Of a stretch of 64,000 nt of DNA, positions 46,641 through 55,761 are shown in pieces; positions within the stretch are counted from its first letter, which is position 1, and every line of letters starts with the position of its first letter. A model generated the notes under the pieces. That model saw only the letters and a list, made by a program, of their open reading frames with translations, searched no databases and was not told the origin of the DNA. The position numbers and the translations under genes were made by a program. The stretch is from Clytia hemisphaerica (Eukaryota; Cnidaria; Hydrozoa; Leptothecata; Clytiidae). The stretch covers positions 186,001 to 250,000 of the forward strand of contig CACVBU010001363.1 of assembly GCA_902728285.1 (NCBI GenBank). The letters run 5' to 3'.

Positions 46641-47531
46641 TTTCTAAGGGCTTCAGAAGTTTTTTATGTTTCGGCTATAAATCTCATTCTTACAACTTTC
46701 TATGAGTGCAAATTATTAGTCGGCTTTTAGTAAATGTCGTTTTAAAAGAAGGGATAAATTAGAAAATCAAAATATCTATAAAATTATAAAAGATATCTGG
46801 TTACTTGTCAGAATTGTTTTCGTCATCCTTTACATACCTTTACATAAAAAGAAGGGCTCATACAGGATAATACAATGATATAATCAATGTAATGTCTAAG
46901 TATATAAACAAACTTTTTATAAGAAACATTAGGAGAGTTTTGAATATTCCATTGAATAAAACTGGTATTAAAACCAAGATCGCCGAACACAGTTTCAATG
47001 CTTCCAAGCATTTTTCTTAAAGAAATTTCAAGGCAGAAGATAAAAAAATGTATAGGTAAGAGAGATATTTTCCGTAAGGAATCGTCAAGAAAGATAAGGG
47101 AACCTTTTAAACGAATATGAACCATGATTAGTTCTTATAGAAAACAGACCCTATCTAATTCACTGATCAACGATAAGTATCATGTGAAAAGAACTTGTTG
47201 GGGGTTTTTATCACAGAGGAATGTATAGTTTTGATGCGGTTTGAGAAAAGATAAACTTTTTTTGATAAAAGTTCGCTTATAATGAAAAGTCCACGTCTAG
47301 ATTTTTGTTAGAGACTCGTATTGTAAAGACATTTATTTTGATTGAGTCTGTCTGAGAGGAGGATAGGATTTAAAGGCGGAAAAATGGAGTTTAAAGAAAG
47401 GTTGGTACTAATTCTCATTTCGCCATTTCGGTACTTGGTTACAAAAGAATAAGCATTTTAGGGCATAAACAGCATAAACAGGAAATCCTTGAAGAACTAT
47501 ATTTTGAGGGTATGAAAACCGTCCGTAATAG

Positions 47532-47700
47532 GCATTTTCATAAATTACGTCACGAACATCACTTGCCTCGTATTCAAACAATTACCATGGTTATTATGTC
47601 CCTCATAAAAAGTAGTTTAAATAAAATCTGCTGGCGGAGTTAATCATCATGGCAATAATATCAAAACGAGGCAAGTGAGTGACGTAATTTGTGAAAAGGT
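47532..47700. mobile_element. Inverted-repeat MITE with TTACGTCAC ends
   Basis: CATTTTCATAAATTACGTCA on the left and its near-perfect inverse (GACGTAATTTGTGAAAAGG) on the right frame a 169-bp element. The shared ACTTGCCTCGT block continues the symmetry inward. It lies in the last intron of the 41-49 kb locus. Confidence 0.65.
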
Positions 47701-48139
47701 CTATAGGAAGCAGGGTTTTAAGAAATAGTGATGGTTAAAGCCATAAGTTTTCGAAAGAAAGATTTTTGATTATCAAAGGCAACAAAACATGAAAGCATGG
47801 AGCGATTTCACTGGTAGATGCAAATTGAACTTCGTTTGTTTGTTATGTTTTACAAACAATTTCCATAGTAGATTAGAAAATATTTTCTGCGGAAAGAAAA
47901 TATTGACCTAAAACAGGACTTGGTTACCACTCATTGCAAAGCACATATCAAGTGCTCTAAGATGGAGAATTTGAAGTAAGAGTGGGACTTTTTTTCGTAA
48001 ACACTTCCTCGTAGGGTTTTTTATAAAGATGCACCTTAGTTTTACGTATTAATAAATTGAGTACGGAGGAGTATTCAAAGGTCGAGCGAGATATCTCCTT
48101 CGTTGGGACTGATTTTTCTGTTTGTTTACTTTTTTGTAG

Positions 48140-49126
48140 TCCTTGCAAGAAATGGAATTCCCACCAACTCCAATAGGAGAACGAAAGCTTTCACCAGCAC
48201 CTGGCAAAAGTCATTTTTCAACCAAGCAATTACCGAAGAGGATGGCTAGTCAAGATTTAGATGACTCACATCGTAGTTACGAGACCATCGAACAGTTACG
48301 AGCACGTTTGAAGCAGAATTATTTAGAGGCGAAACGGCAACGCGAAAAATATTTGAATTTGAGTCCAACTCGTAAGAAGGACAGTGCTAAGAATTTAAAT
48401 GGATACCGTTCAAAAACCCAACAACAACCTGTTTTCAAGAACTATAAACAAAAATCTGAAGTCCAAGAACGAACAAACGGAGTTGTTAAGTTCGATAATC
48501 AACTATCAGTCAACGGCGTTCGAACAAATAGCCCGAACGATCAATCTACGTCTGAATTATCACAAGCTCTTTCTAACAAGAAAACAACAAGCGATCGTGA
48601 AATAATACCGACCGTCTATTTAGGTGATCAATCCAATCTGAAATCAAGAGACTCTACTAGTAATTTGAACGGATTTTCAAAACAAGAAAGTTTTGACCAA
48701 CACCGTTCACCACCACCGAAGACCAGTGAAAAACCACAAGGCTATAAAACGAACAATGCCTCAAAATCAACGGTAAAATCTCCAAAACAGATGCATCAAA
48801 TGTCGAGAGATAATTCAATCGATCTAGATCGACCTTCGAATCAAAATCCAGGATCGACGAATCTAACCCGCAAGAACAGTCTTAAGAACTTGGTCAAGAG
48901 GAGCGACAGTCGGAGTAGCATAAAGAAAGACATTAAGCGTTCACCTGAGATTAATCATAATGATATCGATAATGTGCTGACTAATCATAATATAAATGAT
49001 GACATCAGCAAAAAGAAAATACACCATGAAGAAGTGAAAGGAGAAGAAGAGGTAGATAGTTTACCTACAGTTTCTTTCTTACGTCAAAATGGATGTCTCT
49101 CCTCGCCAGTCTCCTTTCTCACGTAG
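48140..49126 (+). CDS. Unrecognised Ser/Lys-rich protein, terminal exon
   Basis: After a TTTTTTGTAG acceptor, 328 codons run in phase 0 to TAG. With 46102-46263 this gives a 382-residue product. It opens SLQEMEFPPTPIGERKLSPA, then has a short coiled-coil-like stretch (SYETIEQLRARLKQNYLEAK), then low-complexity sequence rich in Ser, Asn, Lys and Pro. The Arg/Lys-flanked Ser motifs (TRKNSLKN, KRSDSRSS) look like kinase sites. It ends in an acidic run (EEVKGEEEVDSLP) and VSFLT. No known domain was recognised. A cytoplasmic, phosphorylated adaptor is a guess. A CACCCC-family element begins about 125 bases after the stop. Confidence 0.75.
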   Translation, partial: SLQEMEFPPTPIGERKLSPAPGKSHFSTKQLPKRMASQDLDDSHRSYETIEQLRARLKQNYLEAKRQREKYLNLSPTRKKDSAKNLNGYRSKTQQQPVFKNYKQKSEVQERTNGVVKFDNQLSVNGVRTNSPNDQSTSELSQALSNKKTTSDREIIPTVYLGDQSNLKSRDSTSNLNGFSKQESFDQHRSPPPKTSEKPQGYKTNNASKSTVKSPKQMHQMSRDNSIDLDRPSNQNPGSTNLTRKNSLKNLVKRSDSRSSIKKDIKRSPEINHNDIDNVLTNHNINDDISKKKIHHEEVKGEEEVDSLPTVSFLRQNGCLSSPVSFLT

Positions 49127-49251
49127 GAGTTCATTGATGCGTTCCACGCCCTAACACTTGACCCCAGGGCAGATTTATGGCTCTTTTCACTTCAGATCCT
49201 AAAGTTTGACAGGATACAACTCTGAAACTAAGAGTTACTTAGTTACTAAAA

Positions 49252-49705
49252 CACCCCTATCTCTGTGCCCCAGTGGGAATGTTGAGAGCCCAGTGGGGTG
49301 GGAATTTTAAAATCTGAAATTCACTGGGGTGCAAACTTTCATCAAATGTTGAGTGGGGTGGTAAAAATTTTCTTGATTTTCACTGAGGTTGAGAAACATT
49401 TTGGTAACTTTTTGCATGAGCTGACTTTCACCTGTAGATAATGGTTCCAGAAGAAGGGGGAGAAGATTCTAGCTGATTTATTTTTGAAAGGAAAGTTCTA
49501 CTGGGGTATGTTTAAATCAGGATATTTTGAGTGGGGTATGTGTATATGTATACGGGATGTATACGTTTATCGATCTGAATGGGCTATTTCTTAACTACAA
49601 CATTTCAGCTGGGTGAGTGATTTGTCCAGTGGGACGAAAATATGGGCCATTTATGGAAGAATTTTTCACTGGGGTGATAAGGGGGATTGATTCCACCGGG
49701 TGACA
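49252..49705. mobile_element. CACCCC-family element with CAGTGGGGTG array
   Basis: The left end CACCCCTATCTCTGTGCCCC is nearly identical to that of 4471. Inside, (C)AGTGGGGTG or ACTGGGGTG recurs about nine times. The right end (ACCGGGTGACA near 49700) is eroded. It lies immediately downstream of the 41-49 kb locus and could contain its 3' UTR or polyadenylation region. Confidence 0.65.
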
Positions 49706-51292
49706 ATATGTTAAGGATAATAAGATAGTTTTAGACCGGTCCCTAAGTACACACAGCTGGAACAGAAAGATCAAACTCAACCATGATTAAGTTTTCATCA
49801 AAGTGTTTTGCTAACGCAAAGATCTTCACTGAGTATTTGTACTGGAGGCAGTCTATTTTTTGTTTCATTGATTAAAAACACTATTTCAATTTGCGTTGAC
49901 AGTTCTTGTGGTCTCTGTTAAGTTTGAAAACACTCATCATCGATACTTCTAAGAGAGCGAATGGTTATTTCTGTCACACACAAAGTAAACAAATCCTATA
50001 TTTGACAAGATAGGCTTTCAACTTTCCTCTGTTCAACAATCAAAAAGGTTAATCCTTGTTCCAGCTATCTAACAATACAAAAAGACTTTTTCGATAGAAT
50101 TATTCTCTTCCACGATACATACCACCAAAAATTAATTCTTGTAATGACCCATTTGACCCTTTTAAACTCTAGCATAATCATACTTCATGTTGGCATTTGG
50201 TTTATTAGGTGTAATAAGGTTATTTTCCTACAGTGAAATTTCGAAAACAACAAGAGCTTTGAGGTATAATTATTTTTCTTTTTAGGGTAACGAATTCGAT
50301 GTTATGGACATGTTAGCGAATTGGTAGATGGCATGGTTAAACTTATACAAATATGTGTCATGTATCTCGCGTATTTAACATGGAAGTAGCCACCGAGCCA
50401 CCAACAGAACTAATGAACAATAGGGTATATGTTCTGGACGTGCTTGAAATCAATTAGCTACAGACAATCGATGCAACAATAGAGACAATTTGTGAATTGT
50501 GATCCTTTACTTGTTTGAAATGAATTATTTTACCCGGTCGAGACAATATGGATCCAAATAAAGCTAATAGCATCCTGTTTTATTCATGTCAAATATTAAC
50601 GTATTGTTGATGTTAAAAGGAAATGCTTTATCAGATTATATTTCGACATCGTGTTTGTTTATTTTGATTATGGTGAGCATGTCATGGTATACAACATGTT
50701 AAATTATTTCCGCAGGTCAATATTTTTGCAGTATGTTCAAATAATATGTTGAGTTTGAAAGACTAGATAACGGTAGAAGCTAGTACCGAGGTGGCAGAGG
50801 GTGACTGGGGAGCAGCCCCCCTCTAATGGGGTTACCAATAGGAAAAACGCACCGCTGATTACCGATTTTGCATCCTTTTCCTTTTTTTTCACATGAAATA
50901 GCATTTTTAGCAAAATTTTCCAGAAATTTCAGGCTCACTGCTTTCACCTGTTTTCCCCCAGTTTGCCTTAATATTTGGTAAGTCACCATTGGTCATTGGC
51001 CAGCGCAGTATGTTAATCAAGTTTTTTTTAACCTGAATCAAGAAATGCAGAAATACTATATTCTCATATTCTCATGTAAATAGCTTACAATATACAGTAT
51101 TTATATTTTCGTACTTTTGAAAAATCAGGAATAGAACAATGCGACAGTCCTTGAGATAAGAAACAAAAACATACAATTTATTTCCTGATACAGATACAGG
51201 GAGGGGAAAAATTCAACAGCTCGGCACAGACAGGATTAAAAATAAATCACAAACCATGAAATTTTTGTGAATTTCGGTTGGATTTGATTTAT
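49706..51292. other. Gene-free stretch
   Basis: No gene was supported. The minus-strand frames 49595-49780 and 50780-50989 have no domain. Confidence 0.45.
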
Positions 51293-51500
51293 GAGCCCCC
51301 CCCCCCCAAGCGGCACCCCTAATCACGCCATTACGCAAAAAAAAATTTTCTCCATCACGCATCACGAAAATCGCTAAAATTTGTCATCACGCAAAAAATA
51401 GCGAAAAATAGCCCAAATCACGCATCACGCCTCAAATTTTTGCCCTATCACGCATCACGCCAAAATCTAGACTGGCACGCCAGTCGGGCTGGAACGGTAT
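51293..51500. repeat. TCACGC motif array, copy C
   Basis: It begins GAGCCCC with a C13 run, then AAGCGGCACCCCTAATCACG and at least ten ATCACGC motifs. It ends next to GACTGGCACGCCAGTC, a 16-bp palindrome that also occurs (as GACTGGCGTGCCAGTC) at 27854. An 11-bp inverse pair, CCAGTCGGGCT and AGCCCGACTGG, lies at about 51480 and 51570. Confidence 0.6.
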
Positions 51501-52010
51501 CACGCGGGAAAAGTGAGCGTAGGAGTTAGGTAAGCGTTGGAAGAAATTTTGTCGGCGGCGAGGGCTGAAAGCCCGACTGGAGCGAAACCCCAGGAAGGAA
51601 AAAACGGCTAAGCTGAAGCCCCAATCTTACAACGCCAGATTTCGGCGTTGTAGAAATGAATGAACTTTGAGAAATTCGTGAAATGAGAAATGAAAACTTC
51701 CGTCAAAGTCGCAGATCGTGTTGTTTTGATTTTTGAGGAGGGAGTGATTGGAAAAAATAATGGCTGACTTCTAGTGGAAAATTTTTATTGAAAAGATTTT
51801 GTTTTGTTTCTGTTTCTATTGATGAGTCTCTTCTTTGTGTATATATGTGGCTTTTCTTCATGGTTCTCTGCATGCAAAATTCTTTGGCTCATTTTTGATT
51901 GTTTTTTGTTTTGATTTGAGAGGCAAGAGAAGATGGAAAATCTTGTAACATCAGTTATCAGAACTTGTTGACTTGTTATCTTTTCCTATTCATAACTCAT
52001 TCAATTTTAG
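51501..52010. other. Non-coding stretch
   Basis: The first 170 bp are relatively GC-rich and belong to the repeat. ATGGAAAATCTT followed by gtaaca near 51933 could be a tiny exon in phase with 52011, but this is speculative. Confidence 0.3.
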
Positions 52011-52315
52011 GAATGGAGTATTCAGATTGCAAACACTATGGACTGTGAGTTTTAATTTCAGCTTTCTTTTTCCTAGGTTTGCAGGTGGTAATCAAAGGGA
52101 TAACCCAGGTACAGTAGCTAACAATTATTTACTGACATTCAAACACATAAGACGTTTTAATTTTCCAGGACTCACAAGTCAAAGGTTCTTTATCAAAAAT
52201 ATATGGTTGTTGGACTACCAGAGACTACTACACGACACTGACACAATGTCGTGTGTATTGGAAGTGCTACAAACTTTTGTGAATATCTACCTGGTTATCC
52301 CTTTGTTTTGAGTTT
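52011..52315 (+). CDS. Run of three exon-like segments with tiny introns
   Basis: Acceptor CAATTTTAG, then a ~34-bp segment to gtgagt, acceptor TTTTTCCTAG, a ~32-bp segment to gtacag, acceptor AATTTTCCAG, then a longer last segment. Joined, two of three frames stay open, so the true frame is undecided. One ends at TGA about 52284, the other (beginning ATGGAGTATTCAGA) at 52311. Predicted introns are only about 35-60 bp. The protein is unrecognised. It may be a real small gene or chance splice-like sequence. Confidence 0.25.
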
Positions 52316-52784
52316 AATACGTACTGTATCTATCCCTATGATAAAATTACACAGTTTTGAGTAGAAATAAAGTTATGGAAAAGCGGCACTGACAGATTTC
52401 TCCAAAAAATATTTTCTTTCAAATTATGAAATATTAAAAGTCTTCTTACATCTAAAAATGATTAAATTTTTTCGCCATGCTTATGTTTTACTCAATTCTA
52501 GTATTTTTTCCAAAACTTATATATACTTACGTAGAGGGAAATTTAGCAGAATTTATGGAGAAAATTAAGAATTCTCAGTTTGGCAACAAAAATTTCTCAA
52601 ACGTACTGTACACATAGTACCTACTATAACTTTAAACATTTACATATTTTTAAATTGCCAGATTAGTGTGGGCAAGAAAACTCATTATTTTCATTCAGCC
52701 ATAAATCTTCAAGTGTGAAGTTAATTTTATAGTACACATACTTACAATTTACAGAAAAATGGGTGATAAGTATATGTCACATGT
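52316..52784. other. Gene-free AT-rich stretch
   Basis: Nothing was recognised. Parts of this segment (GAAAATT(A/C)AGAATTCTCAGT) recur at 53145-53290, which suggests an old duplication around the array. Confidence 0.4.
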
Positions 52785-53082
52785 TCAACAACCCATTTTT
52801 TCCACAGCTTACTTGTTCAACAAATTCTTGTCAAATTGAATGTCGAACAAGTGGGTTGTGGAACAAATGGGTGCCAAAATGATCGACAACCCAGTTGATT
52901 GACAATCCACTTGTTCGACAATCTATATAGTTGTTCAACAGACCAGTTGTTTGAGAGAAGAGTGTCGAACAAGTGGTCGTCGAACAACCATGCAGTCGAG
53001 CAAATGGGTGTCGAACTAATAACTGTCAAACAACCGGTCTAAAAAATGTACTGTCGGACAAGTATACTGTCGAACAAGTGGG
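52785..53082. repeat. Degenerate TGTCGAACAAGTGGG array
   Basis: A ~15-base motif TGTCGAACAAGTGGG and its variants (GTCGAACAACC, GTCGAGCAAATGGG, and inverse CCACTTGTTCGACA) recur more than ten times at irregular spacing in 300 bp. Both orientations occur. Flanking sequences left and right are similar to each other. Confidence 0.7.
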
Positions 53083-53902
53083 ATTTCCCCAAAATTATAG
53101 TTGAATGTACGTAGATGAAAATTTGTCAGAATTTATATTACGGTGAAAATTCAGAATTCTCAGTTTGACAACAAAAATCTCTCAAATAGGTAACTTTAAT
53201 TTAAATAATTATATTAAATTGTAAAATTAGTGTGGCAAGAAAACTCTCAAAAAAATTTAGCCATAAATCTTAAAGTGTAAGGTTAATTTTTCAGCATTTT
53301 TGGTGTGACAAGAAAATTCTTCAGCACATATAGCCACAGTCTATAGAAAAAGGTCAGAATTTACAATAATTCTCTTCTCATGACAAAAATACTGCATTTT
53401 TCTAAAATCATGAATACGTGTACCCAAAAAACTTTTCTGTCACCATATAAACTCTGGATTTTCTATCAGAGCTATCTTATCACAGCACTAAATTCTGCAA
53501 ATTTCAATTTTTCACAAATTAAATTTGTACATGACAGATGTTACATTTTTCATTCGACAGACTGAAATACTTAATTATAATAATACACTTATAATAATAA
53601 TTATGCACCAATGTGTCATTGTTTTGAGGTTGGAGTTTTAGTTATTCAACATATGACATCTAACTATTAAAAGTAAGTACTTTTCTGTAAGTTTTCCATT
53701 TAATTTTCTATGTGTACGTGTAATTTTCCTGTGCTTGGTTGGTACGTTACATGCTGACAGTCAGGACAGGTTGTTTTTTGTAGCAGTGAGTCTGTTGAAG
53801 AGGGTCGGACTGTCAGACAGCAGCCTGGCAGTAATGACATTGAGAGTGATGAGAGGGATAATCTTTGGAGTTTCTTTAAACTAACCAGGAAACGCTGTTT
53901 AT
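53083..53902. other. Gene-free stretch
   Basis: It contains a diverged second copy of the sequence left of the array (for example AATTCTCAGTTTGACAACAA). No gene was seen. Confidence 0.4.
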
Positions 53903-53989
53903 TCTCACGATAACCTAAAAATAGTTTTCAAACCGTACCAAAAATATTTTTGGTACGGCTTTAAAACCTGTGTTAGGTTATCGTGAGAT
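53903..53989. repeat. Perfect-stem hairpin (about 87 bp)
   Basis: CTCACGATAACCTAA and AAACCGTACCAAAAATA on the left are mirrored by TATTTTTGGTACGG and TTAGGTTATCGTGAG on the right, almost without a loop. It may be a minimal MITE or a small-RNA precursor-like hairpin. Confidence 0.7.
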
Positions 53990-54154
53990 ATTAAAAGTGT
54001 CAGAATTATTGATTATTATGATATGTTATTATTCTTAAAATAGTGTCAAAATTTTTTTCAAAAAGGTTATTTTGTTGGGTACTTTTGAGCAGAGTTCCTG
54101 CCTGGTTAGTGTTACTCTTACTGTTGTATTCATAGAAAAGAGTGTTGGAGGGGT

Positions 54155-54212
54155 TCACTTAGCCACAATGAGACTAGAGTAATCAAGTTCCTTAACAAGT
54201 AGTCTGTAAGTA
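54155..54212 (-). CDS. Small putative membrane protein, last exon
   Basis: After acceptor TTTTTATTTTAG this segment completes a codon begun in 54279-54340 and runs TYRLLVKELDYSSLIVAK to a TGA at 54155-54157. It is frame-consistent with the two segments upstream. Confidence 0.4.
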
Positions 54213-54278
54213 CTAAAATAAAAAGCAAAAAGTATTTAGGTGGAACCAAATTAGACTGTTAGAAAAAATATTTCTTAC

Positions 54279-54340
54279 CTTGAATGAAAGAGGCTAGCAA
54301 AAAGCCCCAAAAGCACGTAACATATACAATACCACCAACC
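54279..54340 (-). CDS. Small putative membrane protein, penultimate exon
   Basis: It lies between acceptor TTCCTTATGCAG and a near-consensus donor CAAG|gtaaga. In phase 0 it encodes VGGIVYVTCFWGFFASLFHS, hydrophobic enough for a membrane helix. Introns on either side are 76 and 66 bp. The three segments have matching phases and consensus splice sites, which is hard to get by chance. The start exon was not found and the protein is not recognised. Confidence 0.42.
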
Positions 54341-54416
54341 TGCATAAGGAAAACTGAATAATCCTTGTACACTTTTGATGATTGTAGAAAACTGAAGCTA
54401 AATTGCAAATACTTAC

Positions 54417-54447
54417 CTTTCTAAGAATGTATGAATAACAAAAACAA
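54417..54447 (-). CDS. Small putative membrane protein, upstream exon
   Basis: It lies between acceptor TACATCTTTAG and the consensus donor AAAG|gtaagt. It encodes CFCYSYILRK in the frame that continues into 54279-54340. It needs an upstream exon ending after two bases of a codon. The GC-richer sequence at 54480-54710 could be its leader, with an ATG near 54703 (MSEGGNIKAAGVC before a stop), but no valid link was found. Confidence 0.35.
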
Positions 54448-54739
54448 CTAAAGATGTAAAAGTTTCAAAACTTGAAAGGTGGCTCCTCCACCACCCAAAA
54501 TTCAAAACAAAGTGGTCTGTCGGCTTTTCTCCCTCCAAAATTTAGGAAAGCACTCCTCCGTTCTCACAACCTCCAAAATGAAGCCGTGGCAGAATGTTCT
54601 AGTCTGTATATCAGCAGCCTCTCACCAACTTTTGCTCGCTCTCCTACGCAGCTCCTATTCTAGCAAACGCCCGCCGCCTTTATGTTCCCGCCCTCTGACA
54701 TGATTAATTTACAGACTAGTTTGCTAGTCTAGCCAAAAT

Positions 54740-54805
54740 CTTGATCACGCCATCACGCCAAAAAAAATCTCCAATCGCGCCATCACGCAAACCGCTGGGG
54801 GCCTC
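54740..54805 (-). repeat. TCACGC motif array, copy D (right end)
   Basis: GATCACGCCATCACGCC and CATCACGC motifs lead to CCGCTGGGGGCCTC, the inverse of the leading block seen at 9419 and 51293. The family therefore has this block at both orientations. Confidence 0.55.
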
Positions 54806-55761
54806 ATTTATTTCATCCGAATGAATCTCTGATACAGAACTGTTTACGAGGAAATCATACATTTATCATAATGGGGCCCATAATGTCTACAGAAAAATAA
54901 TGAATCTATATTTTATTAAAAAAAATTTCTCTTGTTTTATTTCTTGTCAAAATTAGAAAAGGAATAAGGAAGTTATTACCCTAGATAGGGATGCGGTGAA
55001 TAAATCGAGCAAATACGTTACATGTTTTTTTTATAAGCAAGTGTCTGTCCCTATGTCAGGCTCGCATTATGCTTAGTATTCTATTGTTCTCAAACAATAG
55101 AGCCATTGTTTAGGGACCAAAAACTGAGCCTGCATATGCTTATAAACGTTATGCTTATAAAAGAAAAAACATGTATCGCAATGAATCCACTATGTTTCCT
55201 GGGTGAAATTTGACGCAAAATTCGCACGCAGAGATTCAAAGTCCATATCTGTTTTGTTTCATTACACCGATATCGTTCTGCTATTTATACGCTGTTTCAC
55301 GTCATTCTAAATGTAAAACTCTTTCAAAACAAAAGATTAGATCATTGAAAACGTGACGAAACTTTCCCTCTCTATTCGATGATTAGTCCATTTTTTACGA
55401 GCACGAATTTGTGATTTGAGATATTAATAAAAATCCACTAATGACGTCAATTCAATTAATGGGTCATTTGGAAAGCTTTCCTCTCCTCCTTTTTGATTTG
55501 TTTGGTGAAATTGATATAAGAATTAAGTTTTAAGCTTGTAAAACAAGCAACGAAGGAGAGGCACGTTTTGTTTAACGAAGAAGATCTCTGTTCAAAATTT
55601 CTTTTATAAACAAACTTTGAAGAGCAGCCATAAATAAAGATATTTGAGCAGTCTGTCTGATAAAGTGGAAGAGAACTTTAATGTGCAAAAACGAACGAGA
55701 CAAGATTTGTTGAAGAAAGCGATTATTTTCTGACATTTTAGGGGAAGTTAGAAAATACAAG
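54806..55761. other. Upstream region of the LRR-EGF gene
   Basis: It contains a MITE (55025-55170) and otherwise no recognised gene. The minus-strand frame 55572-55865 overlaps the LRR gene start and is an antisense shadow. Confidence 0.4.
55025..55170. mobile_element. MITE with TTTTATAAGCA ends
   Basis: The left end TTTTTTTTATAAGCA is the inverse of the right end TGCTTATAAAAGAAAAA. The interior has AGGCTCGCATTATGCTTAG and TGAGCCTGCATATGCTTATA, also inverse. A similar set lies at about 6415-6760 and the 124-bp satellite begins with the related CTTATAAGCATA. Confidence 0.6.
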
